Source: Larimichthys crocea
Taxonomy: Eukaryota > Chordata > Actinopteri > Sciaenidae
DNA: 64,000 nt
Direction: 5' to 3'
Assembly: GCF_000972845.2 (NCBI RefSeq)
Contig: NC_040021.1
Span: 8,661,291-8,725,290, forward strand
Shown here: positions 50,801 to 63,677 of the stretch, piece after piece
Numbering within the stretch: the stretch's first letter is position 1
Layout of the letters: each line of letters begins with the position of its first letter
Notes under the pieces: model-generated
Seen by the model: the letters and a program-made list of their open reading frames with translations, nothing else
Database searches by the model: none
What the model was told of the DNA's origin: nothing
Position numbers and translations under genes: made by a program

Positions 50801-51457
50801 CAGTTACCATAAGACTGACGGTAGAGGCCTGAAAAATCTTTGACAATACGCTCGTTTGTCACCATGTTTAATTAGGCGTGTGTCTATATACATGCTGATT
50901 TGACTACTGTGCCTCACGGGGTAACCTGATGTCTCCCTTCATGGATGTTCAAAAGAACAACAGAGGTGAAAAAGATAGAGAGAGAGAGAGAGACATGAGA
51001 GATGAGAGAATAAGAACAAAAGTGAGAGCACTGGAATACGAATAGAAAGGTCAGAGCTCTTCATAAGCGTCCTTGCATCAGTGTTGTCATTGACCTTTGT
51101 TTATTGTGGACTCATGGAAATGATGTAGATGAAAAAGGCAGCAAACGGTTGAATTGGATTTATGTATTATAACCTGGTAGCCTTGTGTCTAGATCATCCA
51201 CAACACACATGTGCACCTTTTTTATATGCCTTTATTTGGCCATCTTGGATAGAGGCTTTATATGCCAGTGTGACCCCAGTCTGGATTCACATTGCTCCGT
51301 TTTCATTATCCTTTTCTTCCTCTTGTTTTCTCGCCTGCGTTCAGTCATTCTCACGTCTGTTCTGTTGATTAGCTCAGGACCGCTGCCTTGCCTCAGCTAC
51401 TTGTCCTCAGCAGAAAGCTGCTTCGTGACCATTTGCAGTCAGTTCAAGTGGTTTAGG

Positions 51458-51511
<54 letters not shown>

Positions 51512-54500
51512 TGTTCACGTGGATGTGTGAGTGTGAATGGCCATGACCAGACACAAAGGATTGAATGAGCACACCTGAATGACACTAATCAACGTGGAGT
51601 GTTGACAGCATGGTTTGACCTCAGCTGCACACACATGTGGTGTGGCGAGAAAAGGTAAATTATACAGTACGTGAATGTGTCTCTCTTCTTCTCTGGTTCG
51701 GTTCTCCAGGTGACAGACATTGCTGATGCCATGATCCTGAAGCAGCTATTCGAGATGCTGTTCAAGACTGGAGTGGTGGTGGTGGCCACTTCCAACAGAG
51801 CCCCTGATGGTAAGACGACCAGTGTCTGAGCACATAAAGTACGTTTTCATGTGATTTTTATTTTATTTTATATATATTGCTTAATAATTATTTATTTTGT
51901 TGTTACTAATCTCACAGTTTAGGATGATTTAGTGCAGATTTACAGCCACCAGTAACACTAACTTTCTCAGTTCTAAATGTGAAGTTATGAACACACAACC
52001 ACTCTCTTGCTTTACACACCACAGGTCAACAGTTAACGCTCAAATGTCATAAATATCCCGAATAATATAATAAAAATAAAGTAGTAACAGGACTACTACC
52101 TAACACTATCTACCACAACTCAGCTGTAGCAAAAACAAAAATATAATGCTACTAATGTCGCAGGAACACCTAGTCAGATATCCCACTGTCAGTTATACTT
52201 ATTATAAAATTAAATTAAATTCCTGCAAAAGAGAACTTTACTGATTCGTTTTTGTTTTTTTTATCAGGATGCGGAAAAATTAAACCAGCACTGCTTTAGC
52301 TCCAGCACATTTTCCTTAGCACATAACCCTTTTAACTACTAATGAGCTATTAAAATTAAATCAAAACATTACTTAACTCTTCTCCAAAGTACCGTGCCAT
52401 TTTTGAAAAATATCTAACCATCACCAAACAGTATGTGACATACTGTAAGTCATAGTAATTCATTGGGAATACAGCATGATATGTTGGAGATGTATGTGTA
52501 TGTGACTGCATTATCAAAATTAGTAGAGTTAGTCAGAAGGACTGAGAGGGGGAAAGGCTAACTGTGAAATGTAGTCAGACAACACCAGGAGGTCCACTTA
52601 ACTACTCAGCTAAGACTACTCAATCTGCCTGCAAGTAATATTCCTGAAACATCATAATGTTTGCGTCTCCTCCTCCTCTTGAACCGGCAAATCTCTCAGT
52701 TACTTTACATACATCTACATTATTATTCACTTAATACTATAATCCAAAAGTGCTTGGCTCCAGCAAGAAATCAATTGAGCTTTACGAGACCATATCTTTA
52801 AAGCAATTACCTGGGAGGGAGAAAAAGCAAGGAACATTTGAAACAGCTCTCAGTGGCATGATACAACCTTTAAACAGGCTTTGATGTTGCATTTAGTGCC
52901 AGCGGAGTAAGGTTGGAGAAAGAATGAGCAAGGTGGTGATCAAGGTGGAGATAAATGCATGATGTGCTTATCTGACGTCTTTCTTTCCCATGGGAAGATG
53001 TTGATATCTAAAAGTCTCGAGTGGGTACAAAGTGGATGGCAGTAAGATAGCTCTCATGTACAAAGACGCTTGTCTCTGATATTTACTAGCTATTAAGAAC
53101 AAAGGGACAAACCATAGAAAACTTGATAGAGAGCCTACTTGGTATTAATTACATGGTTAATGGAACACTGAAAGCCATAAGAGACAACTGGACATGAAAG
53201 GCATACATTTTCCATCTTTATTGATGTGGAGATGCCGCTATCAAAAAGCCCTAGATGTGTTTGCCGGGCGAGTTTAAAATAGGTTGTTTTTTTTTTTTTT
53301 ACTAGAAAGGCTAAAATAGTGTTTTGTTGTCGTTATACATTAATAGAGTTTAATGAGATTGAGGAGGGTTGGGGGGTGGATAAATGGTGTCTTTTTGGAG
53401 TGGAACACCCTCGACATTCACTGGATCCCACATGTAATTTACATTCATGGACTTAAGTTTGTGTGAGCTTATTTTGATGACAGCATCAGTTACATCAACA
53501 CATAGCAATCAACAGTACAGTATCATGGGAAATGGTCTTAAGGTCTTATGTCAGAGCATCCTGTAACTTGTAGAATAGCAGGTTCGGTGTGTGTTTTAGC
53601 ACCCCCTTTTCAAAGCATACATGACACTCTGCCTTAAAGGAACAGTTTGACATTTTGGGAAATATGCTTATTCACTTTCCTGCTGGGAGTTAAGTGTGCG
53701 GATCGATACCACTCTAATATCTGAAAAGTAAATGTGAAGCTGCCACCATTAGCTGTTTAGTTCAGTTAAGCACAAAGACTGGAAACATGGAAACTGCTGG
53801 TCTGGCTCTTCCAAACGTAAGCCTCTAACTAACACTGACATGTTATATATCGGTTGTTTAATCTGTAAAAATAACACAGTGTGTTTTTTCAGGCACTGTT
53901 TCCATGGAGTCACTGCTCCTGGCCAACACATAGTCTGGGACACATCCCCCCTATAAAACCCCAACCTGTTAACGGACACACTAGGTATAACTTTTTAATT
54001 TGCTTATGTTGAGGCATTGGTGGAGTTTATAACCTTAAGACCGAGCCATGTTTTTATATTCTTTGTGCTAAGTTAAGTGAAGCCTCCTTTTTCCAGTTTC
54101 ATATTTACATCAGAGTGGTGACAATCTCCCACGTCCCAAAATATTAAACTATTCCTTTTTTAAGTAATAATGTCCAATGCATGGCAGAGTTCATTACAGT
54201 ACAGGAGTTATCAAGCTAGTTTTATTTGTGTGTCATGTCCTACTGTAGCAAGCCTAAGCCCAAACATCAACAACAACCACTTGTTTGCAGCTGGAGAGAG
54301 CTTAAGCCTCGATGTGTGTCTGTGCGTGTGCGTGTGCGTCTTTGTCCGTGTTTGTGTGTACATCCCTATCTGTTTTATCTGTCTATCAGGGATGCTACTT
54401 CAGATGTAATTTGTTCCAGCCGAGCTAATTGAAACCTCTATTCAGCGAGCTGCTGTGGACATTGTCCACGCTGAAAAGGCGACAGTCCTTTCTCCCGCCA

Positions 54501-54770
54501 CCATTGTTTGGGAATGTAATGAATTTTATGTTGCTGCCGCTGCCGGTAGAGAAATCCATTTTTCTCTCCTGGTCCCAATCCTTTTGTCGTGCCTCCCCAC
54601 CCATCCTTCAGTTCATCAATAGCCACTTTATCTGCCAATCTGCGGTGGGGGAATGACATTATTAGGAGGCTAAACAGCAGCTCTAATACAGGCCCTCCCT
54701 TCCTCTTTCAGATCTGTACAAAAACGGACTTCAGAGGGACACCTTCCTACCTTTCATCGGCGTGCTGAAG
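43113..54770 (+). CDS. afg1l: afg1l (lace1), partial: first 7 coding exons of mitochondrial AAA ATPase AFG1-like
   Basis: AFG1L is the vertebrate homologue of yeast Afg1, a mitochondrial inner-membrane AAA ATPase acting in protein quality control and turnover of respiratory-chain subunits (family knowledge). Exons: 43113-43227, 43415-43731, 47092-47155, 47301-47402, 47655-47782, 51710-51809, 54712-54770. They join in frame to 295 residues; the human protein has about 480, so the rest lies to the right. The N-terminus is basic and Ser-rich without acidic residues at first, fitting a mitochondrial presequence. The Walker A motif GGVGTGKT is at about 163-170, split by intron 3. Walker B (LLCFDEF) is at about 235-241 and the sensor-1 region VVVVATSNR at about 264-272. 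An eight-proline run lies just before Walker A (149-156), where the human protein is shorter. Confidence 0.95.
43415..43731 (+). CDS. afg1l: afg1l coding exon 2
   Basis: Acceptor TTCAAG, donor GTAAAG. Residues 39-144. Contains the conserved block [20 protein letters not shown], matching human LDHYDFLI, then LQHTLKNY and a Lys/Asp/Ser-rich linker. The weak acceptor is chosen because the upstream AG (43395) leads to an in-frame stop. Confidence 0.85.
43732..47091 (+). other. afg1l intron 2
   Basis: 3.4 kb. Contains a SINE-like repeat at 44010-44203, a CA tract at 45344-45374 and an (ACAGG)n pentamer at about 46013-46038. The remainder has no recognised gene. 45860-46100 is complex and moderately GC-rich. 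Confidence 0.45.
44010..44203 (+). mobile_element. tRNA-like SINE or similar dispersed repeat
   Basis: A B-box-like GGTTCAATC (44047-44055) is followed by TCTGCATGTCGAAGTGTCCT, GAGACACTGAACCCCAAATT, ATGAATGTGTGTAAGCGATATATAAC and CAGTCCATTTACCATGATC, the wording of a very common teleost repeat. GGCACCTTACAT is duplicated in tandem inside it. Class uncertain. Confidence 0.5.
47092..47155 (+). CDS. afg1l: afg1l coding exon 3 (Pro tract and first half of Walker A)
   Basis: Acceptor CTCGAAG, donor GTAAGA. EEPA, eight prolines, then [10 protein letters not shown]. The (CCN)8 run is the oddity; the P-loop begins at the exon end. Confidence 0.92.
47301..47402 (+). CDS. afg1l: afg1l coding exon 4 (second half of Walker A)
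   Basis: Acceptor TTTCAG, donor GTTAGT (weak). [20 protein letters not shown] through [10 protein letters not shown]. Confidence 0.93.
47655..47782 (+). CDS. afg1l: afg1l coding exon 5 (Walker B)
   Basis: Acceptor TTAAAG, donor [26 protein letters not shown] then [15 protein letters not shown] and LLCFDEFQ. Confidence 0.93.
47789..47827. repeat. (GT)n microsatellite next to the afg1l exon 5 donor
   Basis: About 19 GT units starting 6 nt after the exon-intron junction. Confidence 0.95.
49510..49571. repeat. (GGN)n G-rich tract
   Basis: Sixty-odd bases of GGA/GGT/GGC units ending in a run of about 12 G. Could form G-quadruplex on the plus strand. The poly-Gly frame it creates is not a gene. 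Confidence 0.85.
51458..51528. repeat. (GT)n microsatellite
   Basis: Long GT run with TTTG interruptions in afg1l intron 5. Confidence 0.95.
51710..51809 (+). CDS. afg1l: afg1l coding exon 6
   Basis: Acceptor TCTCCAG, donor [26 protein letters not shown] through [12 protein letters not shown]; sensor-1 region. Confidence 0.94.
51810..54711 (+). other. afg1l intron 6
   Basis: 2.9 kb, mostly AT-rich unique sequence; hosts the MITE at 53635-54161. 54420-54660 (GAGCTGCTGTGGACATTGTC, TTGGGAATGTAATGAATTTT) is complex, a possible enhancer. No gene seen. Confidence 0.45.
53635..54161. mobile_element. Non-autonomous DNA transposon with long terminal inverted repeats
   Basis: The left end AAGGAACAGTTTGACATTTT, continuing GGGAAATATGCTTATTC, is mirrored by the right end CCCAAAATATTAAACTATTCC. 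Inside are CACAAAGACTGGAAACATGG and subterminal inverted pairs (ATACCACTCTAATATCTG versus ACATCAGAGTGGTGACAATC). TTAA occurs at both edges, which would suit a TTAA-type target, but the ends are eroded. No coding capacity. Confidence 0.75.
54712..54770 (+). CDS. afg1l: afg1l coding exon 7
   Basis: Acceptor CTTTCAG, donor [26 protein letters not shown], nearly identical to human. The next expected segment (EYCNTVQLDSG-like) was not found in the window. Confidence 0.93.
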
Positions 54771-57700
54771 GTAGAGACAAAGTCATCCCTCTCTCTTGTC
54801 TCGTTAATTTATTCATTTGTTTATCACACACACAGATAACACACATGTACGCGTATACACACACGTGCATGTGCGCCTCTGTCCCTCTGTGTCTGTCTCT
54901 TTTTTTTTGCAAGTTGCTCTTTAGTGGTTTGATGTTTTCTGCTTCCTGGATGCCTTGCACAGTGTCACAAAGCTGTCTTTGATCATGCCAAGGCACAGTG
55001 AAAAGACTCAGAGAGAGAGAGAGAGAGAGCGGGAGAAAGGTAGGGAGAAATGGAAAAGAGCGTGTGTGAGTACAGGTAATGTGAATGAGAGATGGGCGGA
55101 CGAGCTGAGTGACTGACCCAGGCTGCTTGCATTTCAAAAGTAAAGGGGGGGCGGTTGGTGGGGATGCGTGGTGGGGGAGAGGAGAGGAGAAAAGCGATGC
55201 AGTGGTTAGCATTTCCAGCGAAAAATCTACTTTGCAATTTAAGCAGGTAGCACCATTATCCTGCCTGCTTCTCATGATGATCATTGATGTGTTTGGAGTG
55301 ATCATGATCATAAATAATTGCATAATAATTTGTTGTCATGCATTTTGCAACAGAGGAGGGCAGCATTCTTGCACCTTTTATTGGTATTTAGTCCAAACAG
55401 TAAAGGCAAACAACACCCAACTTCGGCGCATTAGGCCACAAACACGCTGCTTATTCTGAATGTTCATGAGGAAACATGTAGAGGCAACAACAGCCATCAG
55501 GAACAGATTTATTTTTTACACATAGGGCCATGTACGGTGACTATAAACGTACATATCTCAGCTTGTAATGTAGTAACAACAGTAAATTCTGAACTGGCAT
55601 CGTTTGGTCACCGCAGAAAAGTAACTTAGAGAATTAAAAGTAATTCTCTGAACATTTGAATATATGGACATACACAGATCCAGTTTTGTTACCTGACTAC
55701 TTTGAGCAAATTTTGTGTAGCCTTTCCTCCATAGTGCACTAAATAAACACTGGCTAAGTGGATACATTAATAGATGTATGCACAGACATACAAACATAAA
55801 CATTTATTTTACTTACTAAATGCCCTCTTGTGACTGAGTATTGAGTATCATCACTCATAGTACTACCTGAATTTTATGGCTTGATAAAAGAAATTCATTC
55901 ATCATTAATACATGAACATTGTATTGGCACAATGCTATATTGGTACTTGTATTATAACAGAGAATATGTTTAAAAGTATAGTACACAATGCAGTAAAAGG
56001 CACTTAAAGTAATTTAGTGATCAGAGATTAGAAAGTAAAATTTTCATCCGCACATAAATCACATCTGAGCAGATTTAGGTTCATCAGTTGATGCTGCTGT
56101 GAGCTCATATCACTATTAGCCTGATTGGCCTCAAATGTCAACTATTGGTCGAGCTCTAGATGATTATTAGTATTAGTGCAAGATTATTATGATCCCATTA
56201 CATGAACATGTTACCTGTGACAACACAAACTTCAACACAAACTTCAACACAAGTACAGTTGTGTTCATCAAATAAATAATAGGACATGGCTGCTTCAACA
56301 AGAGCATCATGGTTGATCTGCAGTGTCCAGACCACAGACAGTTATCAGAGCTACACTGTATCTTCAAACATACACACACACACACACACAAATGTAAACA
56401 TACTACAACCAGGGAGGCCTTGGAGTCACCCTGCTCCCCACCCACTCTCCCAGCAGCACCCTTGCCCTCTCTAATCCACCCTCATCGAGGTCCTGAATGC
56501 CTGTTGTCCCTCTCTGCCCCGCACTACATCCTCTCTTTCAGGGGTCCCATGTTTCCCTTTGTGAGGCCATCTGGTTTTGGGGGTCGGGGTTTTTTTTGGG
56601 GTGGGAGGGGGTGCGAGGCATTCTCTATAGCGGCCTGTTCTGTAAAGTTAAAGCGTGTTTTAGCGGGGTCACGCTGCTAACTAGCTGACCCTTAATAGAT
56701 TGAATTAATGCTTGCAGGCACCGGTAATACAGGGTCCCCTCCTCCCTGATGCAGCTCGCTCTAGTATGGGCATGACTGAGTGTGTTTCTATAGCGAGTGA
56801 GAGAGTGAATGAGGGTGTTAAAAAAAAAAAAAAAAAAAAAATAGGCCCTGACCTTTCCTCCCTATCACCTGAGCTGGAGTGGGAAGGGTTAATCCCACCC
56901 TTCTGTCCGCCTGGGCTGACATCTTTATTTAACTATTGACTTCTGATTAGTTGGGGTCCCCCTTTTTCCTCAGCACCCAACCCCCCTGAAATCATCCAGT
57001 CTCCTAATCTTTAAAATAAGAAATCATTAGGCGTATGAACTTTTAAGCGGATGCACAAAAACACACGACTTCCCTGAACCTGAAAGTCTCTGACTGCTTT
57101 TCACTTTTTGGTTTGTTTACTAGTTACTTTTCATTCACTCAGTCGTTTATAATTTTTCTTTTTAGCGTCTCTGTAGACTCCATCGGGGAATCTATTCAGT
57201 TGTTTGGGCTTCTTTTTCTTTGTAGCCATGGCAAAGCTCAGAGTTCTGTGAAATACAGGGTTTAAGGGCTTTTTTTTAATGGACACTGCCAGTATTGTAA
57301 CTAAGACACTCTTTCTCTCTCACAGACTGTCCTCCCTCTCCACTCCACTCTTCATCACCCATCCTCTCTCTACCCCTCTATCCCCGCTCTTTATTCTATT
57401 ACTATCCTGCTCTGTTCGCTGGCTTTACTCACCCAAGGTCAGGTCCCTGTATTCTGGTAGCAGAATAGTGACTTTATTTTCCCCTTCGCTTGTTCGATTG
57501 CAGTTGTGCACAATGCTGCCAGGGGGGGCGTGGCATGACAACAACCCTGAGGCAACTTTGAGTATCTCTGCTTTTCCTGCTGTTTTTAACCCTTATTTTA
57601 ATCAGCTCTAATTCTTTTTTTTTTGTGTTATTGTTAAATATTTGCCATGTACTGTGCAGTTGGTGATGAGAGAAAAAGAAATACATAAATAAAGCAGGAT

Positions 57701-58465
57701 GACAGCGAAAGAAAAAATTGAGGAACGAGAAGGGGATGTGGTGCTCCAGGGGAGACCTTGGTGAGAAGGACTGCCTGTGAAGAGACGGCAGCCTGCCAGT
57801 TCACATCAAATGGATGTTGATGTTTGATGACTGTCATTGTCTTCCAGAGCATTTAATGGCAGGGCAGTGCCACTCACTGTATGCGTCGAGGGCGCACCTG
57901 AGTTCTTTCATATCGGTGTCTCACTGCTACAAAACTGAACAATTAATTAAAGGACAAATCGATTTTGCTCCTTTTTGAACACGAGGAATGAATTCTGGCT
58001 CCATATTTATCACCTCGTTTTTAATTGATACAGTAACCTTGGCTTGTAATTTTTTTCTTCTGCCTAACTGATGATGTTTCCCAATGTTGAATCGTAAGCA
58101 TGCGCACGTGTCAGATGTGTTTGATCAAGCATACATGCATCCACAAACAGGTGCTTTATATTGTGTTGTATGTATTCGTTTGTGAAGCAGGCCACCTGCA
58201 ATCTGAAGGCAACACTTCATTAACATGTACATTTAAAGCCATTTTCTTACACTTAATATGCTCTCTCTTTTTTTGTAGCATCCTAAACTGAAATGTTATG
58301 AACTTAAATAGTTTTTTAGATCGTCTTTTTATGGAAATATGGTGGGTTACTAACTTGTTTACCTGAGAACAACAACACATAAGGCAAGAGATGTTTATAT
58401 GTTATAACACATCAAGAAAATAACCTTCTTTTATTATTATTGATACTGTTGCTCTGGCCATCTCT

Positions 58466-58836
58466 GAAGAAGAAGAAGAAGAAGAAGATATACTTTATTA
58501 ATCCCACGAACGGGAAATTCTTTTTACGCTCTATTTTATTTACATGCATTTTAACCCAGATACACACACATGCAGTGCAAGTACAAGTACAGTACAAAGT
58601 ACACATGCAATTTTTTGGAGAGAGATGGTGGAGTGGAGTGATGGGCAGCCCCCCGAGAAGCGCCTAGCAAGCAGGGGGATCGGTGCCTTGCTCAAGGGAC
58701 CTCAGCAGTGCCCAGGAGGTGGACTGGCACCTCTCCAGCTACCAGTCCACCTTCCATATTTGGTCCATGCGGGACTTGAACTGGCCATCCTCTGGTTCCC
58801 AAGCCAAGTCCCAATAGACTGAGCTACTGCTGCCCC
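58466..58836 (-). mobile_element. tRNA-derived SINE, minus strand
   Basis: Read on the minus strand it starts GGGGCAGCAGTAGCTCAGTC (A box), has B box GTTCAAGTCCC at 58782-58771, then a body with GACTGGTAGCTGGAGAGGTG and CCTTGAGCAAGGCACCGATC. It ends GAATTTCCCGTTCGTGGGAT, TAATAAAGTATA and a (TCT)n tail (58466-58487). This is a well-known, abundant teleost SINE type. No clear target-site duplication, so older than the one at 838. Confidence 0.8.
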
Positions 58837-59550
58837 TGCAGCATATAGAAGGTAGAAGTAGCATCCTCTCTCTTTAGATTTAGACCAGCGCTTGCTTCAT
58901 ATTAAAGAATAAATCTACTGATTTTACAACTGTTTGGTTAAAGGTGTTGGGGAGTATGACTACATGTGAAAAAAAGTTGTACAACAGTTTTTGTGGCTGC
59001 ATGAAGTCTGATAATTTGCCACAAGTGCTTTCACTGTCCAATCAAGACTACAAGTTTGAAAGTGAAAATAAAATCTGGTGGCGTACATAGTCTTAAAGCT
59101 GGTCCAGAGCGTTCAGTACTGAAGTGATGAGCTCAGCTGCATGGAGTTCATTTCTGATGTCTGTGTGTTTACACTGACATGTGGAGCCTCTGTTGGCCAG
59201 GTGCAGGTAGCACAGACTCTACCGAGTTTCTGCAGCGGTTCGGTTTTTGGGCCTCAGCAGAGCTCAAGAGGGGTTGAGGGTGGGGGGTCCAGTGGGGTCC
59301 TGGATCACGAAAGGTGGGGCCTCCATCTCAAAAGATGTTTCCCCAAGAGGAGCAGCCGAGGCAGGGGGAGGTTGTGAGAACGACCTCTCAGAACAAACCA
59401 TCGCTGGCCCAAGGCGGTCACACTTTAAGGGAATAGATCATTAGGTGTAATTAGGGTGTTCACATTGTCATGTACCCCCCCGGCTGCCCAAGAATGAATA
59501 AAATCACCAGATACACCCCCCCACTCACACACACACTCACTCACACTCAT

Positions 59551-59592
<42 letters not shown>

Positions 59593-59690
59593 CAGCTCCC
59601 CAGTTAGTGAAAACACTTTGATGTCAGAAGAGTCGTCCAGAACTTGCCAGCATAAAGGCAGTGTTTTAAGCTTTCTCTCTTTTCTCCCCC

Positions 59691-59735
<45 letters not shown>
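59551..59735. repeat. (CA)n at 59551-59591 and (CT)n at 59691-59735
   Basis: Two long pure dinucleotide tracts 100 bp apart in afg1l intron 7. Confidence 0.95.
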
Positions 59736-59736
<1 letters not shown>

Positions 59737-60439
59737 ACCCCTCTATCCCTCCCTCCCTCTTTTCTTCTGTCCCTCCACACAAGGCTGTAAGACACACATG
59801 GTTGAATGAACGACAACCTTTCCCCTCCTCCCCTCTCTCTCTCTCTCCCCCCTCTCTCCCCCCTTCGTCTCTTTTTCAGCCTTCCCACCCCGCATTTCTT
59901 TGAGGCCTGGTCAATTCTCTGGGCCAAACAAAAAAAGCATCAAATGTTTTCTGCTGCTGGGTAATGAGGGAGTGGACCTCATCAGGGCCCAATAGTCAGC
60001 TATCCTTGGCTTTTGTTGCAGCTCAATGGCACCGCGCTCTTTGAAAAACTCAAAAGCAACTTTTTGAGGAGTAAAGGATAGAGAAAGATATGGCATAGAG
60101 GGAGCGGGGAGCAGAAGCAGCTACTAAAAAAAAAAAAAAAAAAAAAGCCACTCTGTTTTTATGCTAAACGGCTGTCCAGAGAGAGCAGTGGACAGCTTGG
60201 ACAATGACATGATTGGAGCTACATGTGTTTGGATGACTTTCTTCTAAAGACACTCTGATTCTCATGTCTGTCATCTCTCTCTCTCTCTCTCTTCTGTCTC
60301 TCCCTCCCCTCTTTAGTCTGTCACTTTGTGAATGCATCTGTGCAAGTAGTGAAACTCTTAATTTGCAGCGGCGCTGCTTCCAGTAACAGCCACACATGGG
60401 ACTAGATTTTAAGTCCAGAAAGCTAATATTGTGGCGTGA

Positions 60440-60665
60440 ATCATGGCTGATTTATTTTCCTCATCAATTTAATCTGTCAATAATTTTTTTGGATTAAGAC
60501 TTAAGTCTTTGAAATGTCTCTGATGATTTACCAGAGCTCAAAGCAACATCTTCACATTTCTTGTTTTATCAACACTACAAATCCAAAATATATCCAATTA
60601 ATAAAATCATAAAATGAAGACATGGAGCAAATTCTCACATTTGGTGAAAACAGCAAATTAGCCAG
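60440..60665 (+). mobile_element. Repeat B, copy 3 (diverged)
   Basis: ATGGCTGATTTATTTTCCTC, ATCAATTTAATCTGTCAATA and AAATTCTCACATTTGGTGAA match the beginning and internal block of the copy at 14992-15300. Related fragments may continue to about 61080 (TTATTGATTAACTGATCAAT). Confidence 0.5.
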
Positions 60666-61215
60666 TTTCCACCACATTTTTATTTTATTTCTTTTGAGCC
60701 ATTAGTGAAAAAGGAAAAACTTTGTGGATCGACAAAGGTGAACACACGTGCAAAGGAAAGAAAGCACTGTAGTAATGTTATAATCCCAGTATTTGGGTAT
60801 TAAATTAGTAGTAAAACCTCAAATTTTACAAAAACATCCTTATCGGTGTACTTCATGGAGAAAATCCCAAATATTTTGTCCATAAATGATGTTAGGTGTA
60901 AGGATTTGTCGAATAAAGGCGCCATTATTAATGAATTTGTTCCTTAATTTATTGATTAACTGATCAATTGATTAGCCTATACAGTGTCTGAAAATAGCAA
61001 AAAAATAGTACAAAACTAAAAATGTGATCAATTCAGATATAAAACGGTGAAATGCAGCTCAAAATGACTCTAAATTATCATCAAAATATGTTGATCAGAC
61101 GCCTGACTCCTTCAACAGTACACCTGACATAAACAAAGTGGCTGTAAGATGTTTATTAGAGTCTATATATGTCTGTCCAAAGCACATCTCCATCTCCAGA
61201 TGTGTACCTTCATAG

Positions 61216-61481
61216 TATGAGCACACTCACTGTCATTTATCAGAGTCAGTCCCTCAGACACTGTCCTGCTGCAGCAAATATGCACAAACACAATAAATCT
61301 GCCACTCAAAATACTCAAAAGGACAAGTGTTTCAGTAACATTTAGAAAAAAAAACTATTGAGCCATTTTTAAATATGAGAGTATATATTTATGTTTTTCA
61401 ATATTTACATTTCAGTAGGAACAAATGGGTTTAGAGCTGAGTACCACAGACAAGGTAGGTAAGTCATAAAGTACTAAAGAA
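61216..61481 (+). repeat. Direct repeat C, copy 1
   Basis: Shares GTCATTTATC-AGTCAGTCC, CCTGCTGC-GCAAATA, AATAAATC-GCCAC and AATGGGTTTAG--CTGAGTACCACAGAC--GGTAGGTAAG with 63678-63928 in the same order and strand. Origin unknown; it may be an unclassified transposon or a local duplication. Confidence 0.65.
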
Positions 61482-63677
61482 GATAAATATCACCATGAAT
61501 GTGGTAAAATATGTGAAATAAAAACTATACAGGACACGCTAAAGGGACGGTTGGAGATGAGACTATAAGTTGCAAAGTAACACTGACTAGGATTAGAGTT
61601 AGAGGAGCGTGGCGGCGGCGGCAGTGGTGGTGGTGGAGGAGGGGGACAAGACCACAATGTGTGGGCGGATGAAATCTTGGAGGAGTGAGAACTTGACAAT
61701 CCTCTCAAGATGGATAATCAAGTAATGACCCGCAAGGCCTCAGCCTCATCTGATTATAAATAACCAATGGAATCATCATCACTGATTGTGTTTCCATTCC
61801 TCCTTCTTTGTACCTCGCTTCTCCGTCAAGAAACGCATCAGCCGTCTTCACTGTAGGTAGAGACGGTTCATAAAGGGAGGGAGTAGAAGATGGCAGGAGA
61901 AAAGACAAACTGAGATTCTAATGATGTGGCGGCGATAGTGACAAGTTTTTTTTTTTTTCTCCCCTTCTTTCTTTTTTTCCATTTTGGAGGGACTATTTAC
62001 CCGTTGGTGGGGTCACAGTAGGTTGATGAAATGACACCTCCCTTTTGTGCGTGGGGGAGGGCGAGTTTGTCAGGTTGTTATTAAGCCTGATTCAGCCAAT
62101 TGGCTCAGAGTGGGAACCCCGTTTGTGTGAGCGGACATGGAGATAAAAAGTTGACAGCGGAGAAGAATAGAGTATTTCCGTCCCCTTGCTTTGTGATGAT
62201 TACTAATTATCCTGCAGCTTAAGGAGGCCAGTGGCAGAAATTCACTGATTTCATAATTTACTGGAGCTGTCGTCGAATACTCAGTCAGCCGGCGATGGCT
62301 TGGATGGGATGATATGCAATTCCTTTCTTTTCTTTGATAGAATGGTGGAGATGATGATTATAGTTTGTGCTGTACTCCCTGACATGAATCCTGTTGACGT
62401 TTTACACTATCTGGAAAAGTTTGAACTCTGCATCACAAGTTCACCCCCGCTGTAACACACTTGAATAGCAGCGGGAACAATAGATCAGCTCAATAAACCA
62501 TGAAGAAGTGGCACAAAATCTCAGCGCTGTCAGATGAGAGTAAGATGTCTCCTGTCGTCTGCGCTGCCCCGTCGTCGTTCTTCCTTATTTGCTCTTTTAT
62601 TTATACTCAGACGGAAGCAGTTACACAAAGCTCTCACACTCCCTTTTCACATGTTTTATAATGTTGGCACATCCTGTAGCATTTCATGGTAGGAACCAAA
62701 AATAATGCATCATCTATGCCGACAGCTTGTTTATTCCATTTACTGTATATGTGGACATTTCCTTTCCATATTTTTAATACTTTTAATACATAAATGAACT
62801 CATATATGCAGCCAAATATACATTTTGATTTTTGGGACAACACATATAAAAGGTTCTATATTTCTTTTATTGCATATTCATCACTTTATTAACTGTATTC
62901 CTGCACAGTGGGTCTACACGTTTTTCTATGTTCTATAAGTGTCTTAGATATACTGAGTGTTTCTCAAATGTTTTACACTGTGTACAACCTCAGAAAATAT
63001 TAATCTCTGCAAGTACCATGAGGTTGAAATACAGTCAACTCTATTCAGTTACAGACAGTTAACAAAGGATGCAGGTTTATTTGTACAAGAAGATTATTTA
63101 TTGTTATCCAAAACCAGAGCTACCTGGATGGAGGGGTTACTCCTGATCCGCTTATCTCTTCCACATATTTCTTGTCTGGAGCTACAATTTCAGTGTTTTT
63201 GAACCATTTGTTTTACCTCTACTTACTATCTCCACGTGATAATCCAATGTGATAATCAAAGTATTACAGGAAATGCTAGTTTTATTTTATATTATATTCC
63301 TGTGGTCTTATAGTTCTTAATATTTTCTTTCAAGATGTTATTGTATTTTGTTAAATGTTTCCAAATTAATTAATTTATTTAGAAAGTGGTACTTCAGTTT
63401 GAGAACCAGTGCTGCATATTAATATATGAAATATAAAATAAAACTGCAACAGCAAAATGGAATTTGATATCTAAATGCAGATTTAAACAACATTTAGGTT
63501 TAGCTCTAAAGCAAAATAATAAGTGGCTATTCACCAAATGTGATGCCATACTGTGAAATAACAACATTCCATGAAAAAACAAGTAATGAATTATCCTAAT
63601 GACAAATATATCTTTATTCCTCTGTGATATAAGAGTGAGTCACACCGTTGCACTGGGAAACCTGTTCTAACATTATC

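Larger units (their letters stand above)
47783..51709 (+). other. afg1l intron 5
   Basis: 3.9 kb. Starts with a (GT)n tract (47789-47827) only 6 nt inside the donor. 48290-48550 is AT-rich and may be an old LINE tail (TTTATTGTTAACAGGGAAAT). 49640-50100 is complex, with GCTAATGACATTTCTCC and CCATTATCAGTAATTTG, a candidate regulatory block. A GGN tract lies at 49510-49571 and a long GT tract at 51458-51528. Confidence 0.4.

Noticed and set aside
54754..55323. 189-aa minus-strand open frame
   Set aside because: Runs antisense over afg1l exon 7 and a GA microsatellite; composition is repeat-driven.
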